This document shows positions 25,601-34,640 of a stretch of 64,000 bases of DNA, one piece after another; the first letter of the stretch is position 1, and each line of letters begins with the position of its first letter. Origin of the DNA: Amycolatopsis pithecellobii (GTDB lineage Bacteria > Actinomycetota > Actinomycetes > Mycobacteriales > Pseudonocardiaceae); the NCBI RefSeq assembly GCF_009707865.1, contig NZ_WMBA01000023.1:1-64000 (forward strand). Reading direction: 5' to 3'. Under the pieces are notes generated by a model. It ran no database searches, was not told where the DNA came from, and saw only the letters and a program-made list of their open reading frames with translations. A program made the translations under genes and the position numbers.

Positions 25601-26198
25601 GGGTGACGACGCCCCCACCTGGGTCGGGATTCCGCTCACCGTGCACCGGCGCTGCGACCAGCCGATGTTCGGCATCGTCAACGCGGTCGCCTACGACGGC
25701 CTGATGATCGACGGCACCGCACCGGCGGCCGGCGAGCGGTTCGCGGCCACTTACCCGACGCTGCCGGTGTCCAAGTGGATAGACGTGCCCGGCAATGCCG
25801 CCCAGGGCCACTGGATACCCGGCGAAGGCGTCCAACTCGACCGGATCCTGCGGACGCTCGCGACCCTGGACTTCGACATGTCCGACGTCATGGTGATCGG
25901 CCCGTTCCGCGACATCGCCCGTCAGGTGCAGACGCGGTCCCGGCGGTACCGCGGCCTGGTCGCCGGCACGGTGCACACCGCCCAGGGCAAGCAGGCCGAC
26001 ATCGTCGTCCTGGTGCTGGGTAGCGCACCTGATCGGCCGGGCGCCCGCAGGTGGGCCGCGAGCAAACCCAATCTGCTCAACGTCGCGGTCAGCCGGGCCA
26101 AGCACCGCCTGTACGTGATCGGCGATCATCAGGCGTGGTCGCCCCTGCCCTACTTCAAGGTCCTCGCGACGAAGGTGCCCCGCACCGACCCGATCTGA
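22689..26198 (+). CDS. Large Upf1-like SF1 helicase/ATPase with long coiled-coil insertion
   Basis: About 1170 residues. The start is uncertain: TTG 22689 is used here, and in-frame TTG 22617 or GTG 22668 are alternatives. An N-terminal region of about 300 residues is unrecognised. Walker A 'GVNGPPGTGKTTM' lies near residue 324 and the DEAG Walker B ('LIDEAGQATPQNAAGALW') near 896, followed by 'VVVGDPLQLEPI'. Helicase domain 2 ends with 'GTVHTAQGKQADIVVLVLG' and 'LLNVAVSRAKHRLYVIGD'. Between the Walker motifs lie about 570 residues, including Ala/Glu/Arg-rich heptads. This is the Upf1/DNA2 subclass of SF1. The large accessory parts suggest DNA/RNA repair or phage defence, unproven. Confidence 0.82.
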   Translation: MGLGANVTRAQVVEFWRTVEMFGPQKVDPPDRERQMFMARPGQPLPWEPDHDLAGWRIDRDQAWRHTVYLGIYRRADVFDVLSQVFEPDQDSYDERPGGDSAIAAFLVGEDGRALLNSEVLSSCAWATGEVHRSQGCGPDWLALLQDAELDFSAEWRDFVTDEVFPGDEDTPPQYVPRVLDFADLMRCLEIAVGAAGTSAALSVTDIRIQSQIVARRNADSPGGHDFLNSFIMSDLALVAEQTAKDDIGAALRDYLRPATEIPTGRRVDVRDRLDHVLAGTAPRAVPSGRWPSNPAHALALNQQLAVITASGLLDTTGLIGVNGPPGTGKTTMLRDLIADLVVTRAQRLAALPEPSGAFTGQRLSWRTGERKRVIHPWNPNLTGFEIVLASTNNGAVQNVTDEIPAADAIDESWQEHAAEVDYFTDIATALLAPGPKAEPGKTPAAEDPHGWALVAARLGNKANRSRFVDNFWYHKPIDPAADDAWHGMWSVLKTYEQTPPDSTWAAATEEFRTAEARVEEVRAERAAVYQSLDHRSGLVAGVAGQRQAVAEAGQRADAARARREDAVDAERVHKAEADRIALARQAETEQAARDRLAVAEDVIRERTALIERLSTGRRATAERKVQSYEREAADRWTAHEAHQDDPPGWGEIVRTLGGAKRKWSRKDKWLAKQVAAAKQELTEAHQELGAVQTEIDAAQRDVDAAAYEVESVQRMLTAGIPVPDVYHEPLVTARRAVAVADEELTSTVHAHADATSKLQALEEELAVLDGRLADAAAALGRHYPDTAWWQDRERRELAALWTDAEWNTARSALFLAALALHKAFLRHLPTEMRQNLQAAMDVVNGEAPRDADDEAVLAAWQSLFFVVPVVSTTFASYARLFGHLGREALGWLLIDEAGQATPQNAAGALWRTRRAVVVGDPLQLEPITVLPFRAEQAIRREFDVDEQWLTSHTSVQRLADRLTSLGTWLPGDDAPTWVGIPLTVHRRCDQPMFGIVNAVAYDGLMIDGTAPAAGERFAATYPTLPVSKWIDVPGNAAQGHWIPGEGVQLDRILRTLATLDFDMSDVMVIGPFRDIARQVQTRSRRYRGLVAGTVHTAQGKQADIVVLVLGSAPDRPGARRWAASKPNLLNVAVSRAKHRLYVIGDHQAWSPLPYFKVLATKVPRTDPI

Positions 26199-26231
26199 GC
26201 ACCTCACCCGCCGGGCATCGGTGCGACCGGA

Positions 26232-27059
26232 TCAGTGGACGTTCAACCCGGCATCGACGGGCAGCGTCACGCCGGTGACATACCGTCCCTCGTCGCTGAC
26301 GAGGTACAGGATGGCGTTGCTGACGTCGACGGGCTCGACCATGTCCACGGGGAGCGCGTTGGCGACCGCCGCCACTGCCTCCGGGTGGTTCGCCACATGG
26401 CCGGCGACGAAAGGGTTCACGATCATCGGGGTGTTCACGCCGGTCGGGTGCACGCTGTTGACCCGGATCTGGTGCGGCGCAAGCCAGTTCGCGACCGAGC
26501 GCATCAGCCCCACCACGCCGTGCTTGCTCGCCGCATAGGCGGTGAGAGCGGCGGACCCGTCACCGCCACGGCCGACAAGCCCCTGGGTGGAGCTGGTGAG
26601 CACGATCGAGCCACCCCGACCGCGCTCGATCAAGCCGGGCGCCGTCGCGCTGATCGTGTTCCATACACCGGTGAGGTTCACGGCGAGGACATCACCGAAC
26701 GTCCGATCCGGGTCGGGCTCCGGTCCGCCGACCGGGAAGATGCCGGCGTTGGCCACCACGATGTCCACTCCCCTCCCGAGTTGCCTCTCGCCTCGCGCAA
26801 GCGCAGCCTCAAGACCGGCGCGGTCACGAACGTCCGCCACCACGGCCGCGATCCGGCCGCCGGCCTTCTCGACGAGACCGGCCGTCTCGTCCAGATCGTC
26901 CTTTGTGGACATCGGCGCCGCGACGGTCGCGATCTGCTCGCAGAGGTCGACGGCGATGATGTCCGCGCCCTCTTCGGCGAATCTGACGGCATGGGATCGG
27001 CCCTGTCCCCGGGCCGCACCGGTGATGAAGGCAACTTTGCCCGCGAGTCGTCCAGTCAT
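26232..27059 (-). CDS. SDR family oxidoreductase, mycofactocin-coupled type
   Basis: 275 residues from ATG 27059 with AAAGGAG 6 bases upstream; the upstream start at 27080 is less likely. The opening '[34 protein letters not shown]' is the hallmark of the actinobacterial SDR subgroup with tightly bound NAD recycled by mycofactocin. 'VVANAGIF', 'TSSTQGL' and 'YAASKHG' carry the catalytic Asn, Ser, Tyr and Lys. It would oxidise an alcohol released by the neighbouring monooxygenase and esterase. It is the last gene of the ten-gene minus-strand operon. Confidence 0.9.
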   Translation of the reverse strand: MTGRLAGKVAFITGAARGQGRSHAVRFAEEGADIIAVDLCEQIATVAAPMSTKDDLDETAGLVEKAGGRIAAVVADVRDRAGLEAALARGERQLGRGVDIVVANAGIFPVGGPEPDPDRTFGDVLAVNLTGVWNTISATAPGLIERGRGGSIVLTSSTQGLVGRGGDGSAALTAYAASKHGVVGLMRSVANWLAPHQIRVNSVHPTGVNTPMIVNPFVAGHVANHPEAVAAVANALPVDMVEPVDVSNAILYLVSDEGRYVTGVTLPVDAGLNVH

Positions 27060-27076
27060 GGGGGTCTCCTTTCCGG

Positions 27077-28858
27077 TCATGACAGGGCCACCTGATCGGC
27101 CGCGGCGAGTGGCAGGTCTCGCTCGTGACGCGGTGCGACACCGTCCTCGATGGCCCGGATCTGTAGTGCCAGTGCCTTAGAGAAGGCTCGCGCGAGCGAG
27201 AGGTTTCCCCCCATGAACCAGAGACCATCGAATCCCGATCGTCGCCAGACGCCACTGAGTTCGCCCTCGCCGTCGAGACCCCAGACCGGTCGGCACCTGT
27301 CGGCGACGCCATCTCCGAACAGCTCACGTGCCGTCTCACGCATGTTTTCGTAGCCGGTCGCATAGACGACCAGATCCGCCGCCTGGTGGGTTCCGTCGGT
27401 GTACTGCACACCCGCCGCGTCGAATTCCGCGATCTCGACACCGCTCTTGATTTTTATCCGGCCGTCGATGATCAGGCGCGATGCGCCGACATCGATGTAG
27501 TAACCACCGCCACGGCGGTGGAAGAGTTCGTGCACACCTGTGCGGTTCCAGGCGAATCCGGCCTTTTCGAGGCCTGCGTGCATATCCGCGTCAAGCGCGT
27601 AGACGGCCGGCATCAGGACGCGGTCCTGCAGATCGAATGCGACCTCCAGTGGCAGCGAGTTGGCGAGGAAATCAGCTTCCTCGGTCGGCGGAGCGCCTTC
27701 CTCGTACAGACCGGCGAAAAGGATGTCCGCCAGATTCTTCCCGTTCGAGACGTGGGTCGACGAACGCTGAACGACCGTTACCTCAGCACCTCGCTCCCAC
27801 ATGTCATGGGCGATCTCGAGGCCACTGTTGCCCGCACCGACGACCAGGACCGGCCGGCCCGCAACGTCTTCGTTGCCGGTCACCTTGCTCGAATGCTTGA
27901 TCTCACCGTGAAACACGCCCTCACCGGGATGCTCAGGTACCCTCGGGCGCCCGCTGACACCGGTCGCGAGAACGACATGGCGCGGCGCCACGGTCCGGAC
28001 CGAACCGTCCTGGCGACGCACATCCAGACTCCACCGTTCGTTCTTCTCGTCGAACTGTGCGCGGGTTATTTCGCTGCCGGTCCAGACATTGAGTTCCAGC
28101 ACCGAAACGTAGGTCTCGAACCAATCCGCCAGTTTGTCCTTGGGCGTGAAGACCGGCCAGGATTCCGGAAACGGAAGATAGGGCAGGTGATTGGTGTAGA
28201 CCGGGTCGTGCAGGACAAGGGAGTGATAGCGGTTCCGCCAGCTGTCACCGACCCGCGGGTTCCGCTCGACGATCAGCGTGGGTACGCCCAGCATCTTGAG
28301 CCGGGCCGCCACGCTCAGGCCTCCTTGCCCCGCACCGAGCACGACCACGGCGGGGTCCGCAGCACGGAACTCGACCTGCGCCCTTCGCCGGTCCGCCCAG
28401 TTGTCAAGGGGGCGCCGGTCTCCGTGTTCCGCGCCCATCGGCCGATGTTCCCCGATCGGTTCCGTCGCCGTATCCAGTCCTTCCAGTGAGGTGTAGACGA
28501 CCCAGGCGACCGGCGCCGTTTCGACATCGATGAGGCGCAGCATGCCGCGGCAGGGGCCCACGGAGGTCGTGAACCGGAAGCTCGCCTGCAACCACTGTCC
28601 GTCGTCGCCATTGCTCACGAGATCAACGGCCGCATCGTCGAGTTCGAACTGGGCGGCGTCGACGGACGGAAGAACCGAGCCGATCATGTCGGCGATCCGG
28701 TCGATCCCATGGAGCGTCCGCAGATCCCACGTGAAAGCCAGGCGATCCCGCCAATACGAGTCCGTGGCGAACAGCGGCCGGAGCGCATCGGCGTCACGAC
28801 GCGCGATCGCCGTGGCGAACCGTTCAAGCCAGGAACGTGCGATTTCAACAGAGCTCAT
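27077..28858 (-). CDS. FMO-like NAD(P)/FAD monooxygenase with N-terminal NTF2-like domain
   Basis: 593 residues from ATG 28858 (GGAG 7 bases upstream). Residues 1-150 resemble a SnoaL/NTF2 domain ('[21 protein letters not shown]'). The rest is a class B flavoprotein: FAD site '[21 protein letters not shown]', NADPH site '[22 protein letters not shown]', and the FxGxxxHxxx motif as '[11 protein letters not shown]' with Val where Trp (BVMO) or Tyr (FMO) is usual. '[12 protein letters not shown]' is also typical. With the esterase and SDR genes beside it, Baeyer-Villiger oxidation of a ketone to an ester is plausible but not shown. Confidence 0.85.
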   Translation of the reverse strand: MSSVEIARSWLERFATAIARRDADALRPLFATDSYWRDRLAFTWDLRTLHGIDRIADMIGSVLPSVDAAQFELDDAAVDLVSNGDDGQWLQASFRFTTSVGPCRGMLRLIDVETAPVAWVVYTSLEGLDTATEPIGEHRPMGAEHGDRRPLDNWADRRRAQVEFRAADPAVVVLGAGQGGLSVAARLKMLGVPTLIVERNPRVGDSWRNRYHSLVLHDPVYTNHLPYLPFPESWPVFTPKDKLADWFETYVSVLELNVWTGSEITRAQFDEKNERWSLDVRRQDGSVRTVAPRHVVLATGVSGRPRVPEHPGEGVFHGEIKHSSKVTGNEDVAGRPVLVVGAGNSGLEIAHDMWERGAEVTVVQRSSTHVSNGKNLADILFAGLYEEGAPPTEEADFLANSLPLEVAFDLQDRVLMPAVYALDADMHAGLEKAGFAWNRTGVHELFHRRGGGYYIDVGASRLIIDGRIKIKSGVEIAEFDAAGVQYTDGTHQAADLVVYATGYENMRETARELFGDGVADRCRPVWGLDGEGELSGVWRRSGFDGLWFMGGNLSLARAFSKALALQIRAIEDGVAPRHERDLPLAAADQVALS

Positions 28859-28892
28859 TGAAGTCTCCGATTCTTCGTGGTTCGCGAATGCT

Positions 28893-29801
28893 TCAATTAC
28901 GGCGAGCGCCGGAAAGAAATCTTTCTTGTACCCACTGTCCGATCTGGTCGAGCGCGCGATCCGCCGCCGGCGACCTGCCTGCCGCCATCTGGAAGACGTG
29001 CTGCGCGTGCGGCTCGATGAGCAGAGTGATATCGCGTCCGGCGGCTTCGGCCCGCGCGGCGAAACGTGTCGCGTCGTCACGAAGCGTCTCGTGCTGACTC
29101 GCCGTCACGAATGTCGGGGGCAGCAAGGTCAGGTCGGCACCCAACGGGTTCGCGCCAGGGGTTTCCGGTGATTGCCCGTTGAGCACAAGACCGGTCATGG
29201 CTTCGAGCGTCGGCCTGTTGACCATCGCGTCATGCCGGGCGTTTTCCTCCAGTGAGGGTCCGCTGTTCGCCAGGTCGAACCAGGGCGACATCGCGACGAC
29301 GGCGGCGGGTGCCAGGCCTGTCCGGGAAAGCCGGAGGGCGCTGCTGACCGCGATGTTTCCGCCCGCGGAGTCACCTGCGAACGCGATCTGCGCCGGGACG
29401 AAACCGTGTGCCCGGGTGAGCCATTCCGCTACCGATACCGTGTCGTCCACCTGCGCCGGATACGGGTGTTCGGGCGCCCGCCGGTAGTCGATGACGAGCA
29501 CGGGTGTCGCACATCGTGTCGCGAGATGGCCGGCGAGCTTCCGGTGGCTGTGCCGCGAACCGACCACGAAACCGCCGCCGTGGGTATAGACGATCGCACG
29601 ACGGGTGTCCGAGCCGAGCGGGGTGCACCAAGTGGCGGGTACGGGCGCGTCGGTGACCTCGCGATAGGTGACGCCGTCCGGCTCCGCGGTCGCCAGGTGC
29701 CATTGTTCGAACAAGTCCCGCATACCGTCGATGCTAATCTCCGGTTCGGCCGCGAGACGGCGAGTGAAGGACTCATACAGATTCCGGAGACGGTCACTCA
29801 T
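28893..29801 (-). CDS. Alpha/beta hydrolase, hormone-sensitive lipase (HSL) esterase family
   Basis: 302 residues from ATG 29801, overlapping the stop of the upstream gene (ATGA). The oxyanion motif 'YTHGGGFVVGS' and nucleophile 'FAGDSAGGN' are diagnostic of HSL-type carboxylesterases. The catalytic Asp/His are probably in 'SQHETLRDDATRF' and 'EPHAQHVFQMAAG'. There is no signal peptide, so it is cytosolic. It sits directly beside the FMO-like monooxygenase gene, so hydrolysis of an ester or lactone made by that enzyme fits. The open frame back to 29882 lies inside the upstream gene and is rejected. Confidence 0.9.
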   Translation of the reverse strand: MSDRLRNLYESFTRRLAAEPEISIDGMRDLFEQWHLATAEPDGVTYREVTDAPVPATWCTPLGSDTRRAIVYTHGGGFVVGSRHSHRKLAGHLATRCATPVLVIDYRRAPEHPYPAQVDDTVSVAEWLTRAHGFVPAQIAFAGDSAGGNIAVSSALRLSRTGLAPAAVVAMSPWFDLANSGPSLEENARHDAMVNRPTLEAMTGLVLNGQSPETPGANPLGADLTLLPPTFVTASQHETLRDDATRFAARAEAAGRDITLLIEPHAQHVFQMAAGRSPAADRALDQIGQWVQERFLSGARRN

Positions 29802-30943
29802 GATCCGTTCGCCTCCCATGCCTTCGTGAACATCTGCTCCCATCCGGGAATCCACGGATAGTCGGAATTCTTCGGCTCCCAAGTGACCTGCGATGCGGTC
29901 ATCAGCTGCAGATTCGGCGGGTCGTCGACGACCGGCAGTGGCTGTTCCCCGCTCATCAGGCGGGCCACCGTATCGGTCGCATACCAGGCCATCGCCGCGT
30001 TGCTGTTGAAGATGCCGGCGGACTCCTGACCCGCTTTCATGTACTGCTGGTTGATCTGGGTCGGCGAGGCGCCGATCGTCTTGATCCCGGTGATGCCCGC
30101 GGTGGCGAGCGCGGCGGGCACCCCGGTCAGCAGCGCGGAATACTGGACGATCACATACTTGACGTCGGGATGCGCTTGCAGATAGCTGGAAATCTTGTTC
30201 GGCAGTACCGTACCGATCTCGCCGGAATTCGTGGCGAGTTCGTGGACCGTGCAGCCCGGACAGTTCTTGGCGTACGCCTCTTTCAGACCCTGCGTGGTCG
30301 ATGCCGAGAACGACAACGTCGTGTCGGACAGGTACAGCACATTGGCGTGACCCCCGCTGTCGGCGATGGTCCAGTTGGCCATCGTCTGCCCCTGGCGGAT
30401 CATGTACGGAACTCCCATCACGTTCGCCACCCGATCGCTCAGTTTGAGGTCGGGGGCGACGATGGACACCACGGAGATTCCTTCCGCGGCCATCTCGTCC
30501 ATGGTCGTCTGTGCGATCGCGGCGGGAATGGCGTCGGATATGACGCCGTCCGGATGAAGCGCTTTCGCGGTCGCCAGTGCGTTTTTGAAGGATTCAGGGG
30601 TGAGGCCCGAATCCACGACCCTCAGGTTGAGGCCAAGGGGTTTGAACGACTCGGCCAGCGCGTCGGCGTGGATTTTGCAGTTGACGATCGCGCACTTGAG
30701 GTAGACGACCGTCTTTCCGGCGACGGCCGGCTTGATGGGTTTGGTGATACCTACCGATGTCGGCGCCACCATCTGCGCGGCGATCTGCGCTTTGGCGGCG
30801 GCGACGCCGGTATCCGTAGCCGGGTCGTGCGCGGCCGGGCCGTCGGCCACCCGGGAAGAACCGCAGCCTCCCAGAACGGTTACGGCCGCCAGGGTGAGGC
30901 ATGCCCAGAGGGCTCGACGTCGATGGCGAGCAAGGAAATTCAT
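29798..30943 (-). CDS. Sugar-type ABC importer substrate-binding lipoprotein
   Basis: 381 residues with a lipoprotein signal: basic 'RHRRRALWACLTL', a hydrophobic core and lipobox 'VLGGCG' near residue 27. The mature part has a type I periplasmic-binding fold (RbsB/LacI-like), with 'GKTVVYLKCAIVNCKIHADALAESF', 'TPESFKNALATAKALHPDGVI' and 'LQAHPDVKYVIVQYS'. It is exported and membrane-anchored. Together with the ATPase (30956) and permease (32479) it forms a complete RbsABC-like importer inside a catabolic operon, so its ligand may be an aromatic or alicyclic compound, not a sugar. Confidence 0.88.
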   Translation of the reverse strand: MNFLARHRRRALWACLTLAAVTVLGGCGSSRVADGPAAHDPATDTGVAAAKAQIAAQMVAPTSVGITKPIKPAVAGKTVVYLKCAIVNCKIHADALAESFKPLGLNLRVVDSGLTPESFKNALATAKALHPDGVISDAIPAAIAQTTMDEMAAEGISVVSIVAPDLKLSDRVANVMGVPYMIRQGQTMANWTIADSGGHANVLYLSDTTLSFSASTTQGLKEAYAKNCPGCTVHELATNSGEIGTVLPNKISSYLQAHPDVKYVIVQYSALLTGVPAALATAGITGIKTIGASPTQINQQYMKAGQESAGIFNSNAAMAWYATDTVARLMSGEQPLPVVDDPPNLQLMTASQVTWEPKNSDYPWIPGWEQMFTKAWEANGS

Positions 30944-30955
30944 GACGGTTTCCGA

Positions 30956-32482
30956 TCAGAGTGTGCCGGTTTTGAAGGCGTGTGAAGCCGCGGCGATGCG
31001 GGCGACGGTGATATCTGGTGCTCGTAGTTCGGCGACGATGGCGCCGTGGTCGAAGACGACGACGCGGTCGCAGAGCGCCGCGAGGTCCTCGTCCACGGCC
31101 GAGCACATCACCACGGCGGTCCCGTTCCGGGCCGCATCGCGCACCAGGTTGAAGATCACCTCTTTGGCACCGACGTCGATTCCCTGGACCGGTTCATCGA
31201 GAAGGAGGACGTCGACGCCGTGCCTCAACCATCGACTGATGACGACCTTCTGTTGATTGCCGCCGCTCAGAAATTTGATCTTCTTTTCGGTGCTGCCGGG
31301 TGTCATGTCGACGTTTTCGAGGTAGGTGGAGACGTCCCGCTGCTCGCGCCGTTTATCGAGTAACTTCGTCGCCCGGCGATACTGTTTGAGACGAGGCAGG
31401 GTTTCGTTGACACGCACGCTCATCTCGGGGATGACACCACTGCGAGGGCGATCGGCGGGAACGAGTCCCATGCCGGCTTTGACGCTCCCGCGTGGGCGTG
31501 CCGGCACGGTGTTGCCGTTGAGCAGTATTTCGCCGCCGGCCCGGGGAATGGTTCCGTAGACCGCGTCGGCGAACTGCTCGCGCCCCGATCCATCGAGACC
31601 GGCCACGCCGAGTATTTCGCCGGATTCGATGGTCAGGCTCGCTTCCCGTATCCGTTCGGTTGTCAGGTTCTGGACACGCAATGCGGTGCCCTTACCCGTC
31701 TCGGCACGTGCGTGGTTCCCCGATGGAGTCGTGTGCTGCTGGTGTCCGAGCAAGGCGTCGAGCAGGGTCGCCTTGGTGAGCTCGTCGCGCTCGGCGTTCA
31801 TCACCACCTGGCCGTTTCGCAACACGGTGACGTCGTCGGCGAACCGAAGGACCTCGTCGAGCCGGTGAGAAACGAACAGCACGGCTGCGCCGTCCCGCAC
31901 CGCATGGCGGACGGTGGTGAACAACTGCTCGACCTCGGGTGCGGGCAGGGCTGCGGTCGCCTCGTCCAGCACGAGTACCGAGCGGCTGTCCGTCCAATGT
32001 GCCATGGCTCGCGCGATCGCCACGACGACCAGCTGGTTCGGCAGCAGGGTGTGCACGGGCCGGTCGAGGTCGAAGTCCGCACCGATCCGGTGCAGGATCT
32101 CCCGGATGCGCATCCGGTGGGACCGCCACCGGATGATGCCGAATCTCTTGGGGTAGCCCGTGCCGAGTGCGACGTTCTCCAGTGTGCTCAGGTGCGGGAT
32201 GACGTTCAGGCCCTGATGGATGAAGTGCAGGCGGCGATGATGGTGGCTGTGCGAGTCGTTCAGCTCGACCGGGGCACCGTCGAGGTATGCGGCACCGGCC
32301 GGTTCCGCTCGTTCGGCGCCGGCCATGATGCGGATGAGCGTCGACTTCCCGCATCCGTTGTGTCCGACCAGTGCGTGCACCCGGCCGCCGCGCAGGGTGA
32401 GATCGACGTCGCTCAAAACGAGTGGGCCGTTGTAGGTTTTCCAAACGCCCTTGAGTACGAACAGCTCGTCCTGGGTGTTCAC
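30956..32482 (-). CDS. Sugar-type ABC importer ATPase with two nucleotide-binding domains (RbsA/MglA-like)
   Basis: 508 residues from GTG 32482, overlapping the permease stop (GTGA). NBD1 has Walker A 'GHNGCGKSTLIRIMAG' and Walker B 'VLVLDEATAALPAP', but its signature is degenerate ('LLPNQLVVVAIARAM'). NBD2 has the usual altered Walker A 'GLDGSGREQFADAV', an intact signature 'LSGGNQQKVVISRWL' and 'LLLDEPVQGIDVG'. The double-NBD design is standard for CUT2 importers. The loss of the LSxGQ Gly and Ser in NBD1 is notable. Confidence 0.9.
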   Translation of the reverse strand: MNTQDELFVLKGVWKTYNGPLVLSDVDLTLRGGRVHALVGHNGCGKSTLIRIMAGAERAEPAGAAYLDGAPVELNDSHSHHHRRLHFIHQGLNVIPHLSTLENVALGTGYPKRFGIIRWRSHRMRIREILHRIGADFDLDRPVHTLLPNQLVVVAIARAMAHWTDSRSVLVLDEATAALPAPEVEQLFTTVRHAVRDGAAVLFVSHRLDEVLRFADDVTVLRNGQVVMNAERDELTKATLLDALLGHQQHTTPSGNHARAETGKGTALRVQNLTTERIREASLTIESGEILGVAGLDGSGREQFADAVYGTIPRAGGEILLNGNTVPARPRGSVKAGMGLVPADRPRSGVIPEMSVRVNETLPRLKQYRRATKLLDKRREQRDVSTYLENVDMTPGSTEKKIKFLSGGNQQKVVISRWLRHGVDVLLLDEPVQGIDVGAKEVIFNLVRDAARNGTAVVMCSAVDEDLAALCDRVVVFDHGAIVAELRAPDITVARIAAASHAFKTGTL

Positions 32483-33570
32483 CTCGGCCTCCGTGCGTTG
32501 ACCAGGCGCCGCATCCGCACCAAGGTGCGATGGGCCGCCATACGCTGCCTGACGACGGCGAGGCTTACCGCCGCGAGCAGCGCAAGGCCGTTGAAGACCT
32601 CGGGAATCCACACCGGCGCGCCGGCAAGCTGCAGTCCTTTCACGCCCGTGGCCAGCACGTAAACGGAGATGACCGTGCCCCAGGGATTGAAAAAGCCGGG
32701 ACGGACCTGAGTCGACCCGAGAAAGACAGCGGCATAGGCCGGCAGCAGATATGACGGCCCGAATGAGGGATCACCGGCTCCGATGCGGGCCGTACCCAGC
32801 AGCCCGGCGATGCTCGCGGCCCCGGCCGAGAGAGTCAACGCCAAGACGATCAAGCGTGTCGTGGGAACGCCGGACAGCTTCGCGGCTTCCTGCCCGAGCC
32901 CAGTCGCGTGCAGATAACGGCCGGTGGCGGTGTGATCGAGGAAGAGCCACGCGCCGATGCACAGCAGGAGCATCACCCAGAACGGCCAAGCCAGCCCGAG
33001 CGCCGTCCCACTGCCCAGTGCCAAGAACTGCGAAGTCAGCCCGACCACGTTCTGGCTTTCGGACAGCCAGAAGATCATGCCGCTGAGCACGGAGCTCGCC
33101 GCCAGCGTCACGATCATCGAGCTGATTCGCACGACGCCGACCAGCACACCCATCGCGGCACCGATGCCACATCCCAGCGCCAGCGTCACGACGATCGTGG
33201 GTACGGTTCCCCAATCGCCGCGGGCCATGAGGACCGCCGCCAGCATGCCCGCGAAGCCGACCACGGAACCTACGGCGAGGTCGACGGCGCCGACGGCGAG
33301 TGGCGCCACCAGGCCGAGGGCGACGATGGCGGTCACGGCCTGACTCGACAAGATGATCTGGACGTTCGACCAGGTCAGGAATGTGTCCGGCACCCAAAGG
33401 CCGAACAGGATGATCAAACCTGCCCAGATCCAGAGCGCGCTGTACTTCTCCATTTGGAGTATCGCGAGAATTCTTGTTCTCGCCGGCCGCGAGTCATGGC
33501 GCGCCGGACGCTTCGGGGACCCGGTGTCGACGCCGGCCGATACGACATCTGTTTCGTTGTCTACAGACAC
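32479..33570 (-). CDS. Sugar-type ABC importer permease (RbsC-like)
   Basis: 363 residues from GTG 33570 (GAGAAGG upstream), overlapping the LLM gene's end by 10 bp. About eight to ten membrane segments are visible, including 'LVAPLAVGAVDLAVGSVVGFAGMLAAVLM', the family's conserved 'GxDLSVG'-like loop (here AVDLAVGS). A short hydrophilic N-terminus of about 45 residues precedes the first helix. It forms the membrane channel for the importer encoded with 30956 and 29798. Confidence 0.88.
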   Translation of the reverse strand: MSVDNETDVVSAGVDTGSPKRPARHDSRPARTRILAILQMEKYSALWIWAGLIILFGLWVPDTFLTWSNVQIILSSQAVTAIVALGLVAPLAVGAVDLAVGSVVGFAGMLAAVLMARGDWGTVPTIVVTLALGCGIGAAMGVLVGVVRISSMIVTLAASSVLSGMIFWLSESQNVVGLTSQFLALGSGTALGLAWPFWVMLLLCIGAWLFLDHTATGRYLHATGLGQEAAKLSGVPTTRLIVLALTLSAGAASIAGLLGTARIGAGDPSFGPSYLLPAYAAVFLGSTQVRPGFFNPWGTVISVYVLATGVKGLQLAGAPVWIPEVFNGLALLAAVSLAVVRQRMAAHRTLVRMRRLVNARRPR

Positions 33571-34640
33571 GGCCGTACCTTCTCTGCGAAGTCCCGCATG
33601 ACATCCCTGGCGGTCGCGAGGGGGCTCTGAATGGCCAGCTCGGTGACGCCTGCTGATTCCGCGGCCTTGACCTGCTCCGCGATCTCCTCGACCGAGCCGA
33701 TGATCGTGACGGCGCGAATCGCGTCCTCGGTGAGAAACCTGCGCTCGGCGGGCGGGAGGAAGGTCGCGTGACCGTCGTGGATCTGCAGGTGACGGCGATC
33801 GAGCGGCGTTTCCATACTGTCCACATAGGAGCAGTACTCCGCCCAGAAAGAATGGAAGGGAGGAGGAACCATTGCGTCGTCCTGCCGGATGCGCCACATT
33901 TCGTACGCGAAGTGAAGGGCGGCACCGACCCACGAATCGGTCAGGGCGGCGACCCGGTCCGACGTGACCGGTTCACCTGGTTGCAGGACCACGACGTTCG
34001 TCATCGTCGTGACCGGGTACCCGTCCGGCAGCGCACGGCCCGCGGCCGCTGCTCCGGACCGGACGGCCGAGAGGGTGGCCTGCACGTCATCGGGTCGCGT
34101 CGTTCCTATCGTGAGGAGGCCGTCGCCCACCGCTCCGGCGATGGCGAGCGCCTGAGGCCCGTTGGCCCCGACGATGATCGGGATGGGATGCGCGAGGTCC
34201 ACGAACCCGTGCTCCCGGTTCAGGAACCGGGTATAGCCGCGTCGGCCGGCGTGGCTTACTTCGGTTTCTTCGCCGCTGAGCAGCGCACGGAGGACCCGTA
34301 CGTACTCCTCGAAGTCCTTGGCCTTCATGGGTTTTTGGCCCATGACCCGCATGGAGGTGTGGCCGGTGCCGATGCCGAGGACCGTGCGCCCGGGAGCCAG
34401 CTTCGAGATCGACGCGATGGAATGCGCGGTCACCGGCGCGATTCTGGTGCCGGCGGCCGCCACCCCCGGACCGAGCGATATCCGGGACGTATTCGCCGCC
34501 GCGAGTGCCAAGGTTGCGTAGCAGTCCGACCACAGCATCTGGGAGTCGCAAGCCCACGCGACGTCGTAGCCGAGGTCTTCCGCATACTTGAATATTCCCC
34601 AGTCGTCGATCTTCGGTGCGATCACCACCCCGAATCTCAT
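33561..34640 (-). CDS. LLM-class (luciferase-like) F420/flavin oxidoreductase
   Basis: 359 residues with GGAGG upstream of the ATG. 'FKYAEDLGYDVAWACDSQML' and 'ATLALAAANTSRISLGPGV' start the TIM barrel, and 'TVLGIGTGHTSMRVMG' and 'HPIPIIVGANGPQALAIAGAVGDGLL' follow. These are typical of F420-dependent dehydrogenases and related monooxygenases. It overlaps the FAD monooxygenase gene (ATGA) upstream and the ABC permease downstream, so it is translated with them. The substrate is unknown. Confidence 0.9.
   Translation of the reverse strand: MRFGVVIAPKIDDWGIFKYAEDLGYDVAWACDSQMLWSDCYATLALAAANTSRISLGPGVAAAGTRIAPVTAHSIASISKLAPGRTVLGIGTGHTSMRVMGQKPMKAKDFEEYVRVLRALLSGEETEVSHAGRRGYTRFLNREHGFVDLAHPIPIIVGANGPQALAIAGAVGDGLLTIGTTRPDDVQATLSAVRSGAAAAGRALPDGYPVTTMTNVVVLQPGEPVTSDRVAALTDSWVGAALHFAYEMWRIRQDDAMVPPPFHSFWAEYCSYVDSMETPLDRRHLQIHDGHATFLPPAERRFLTEDAIRAVTIIGSVEEIAEQVKAAESAGVTELAIQSPLATARDVMRDFAEKVRPCL

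Noticed and set aside
22644-26207. A 1,187-codon open frame antisense to the helicase gene
   Set aside because: It mirrors the helicase over its whole length, as expected from strong GC bias at third codon positions. The translation has no recognisable motif, while the sense strand has clear helicase motifs.
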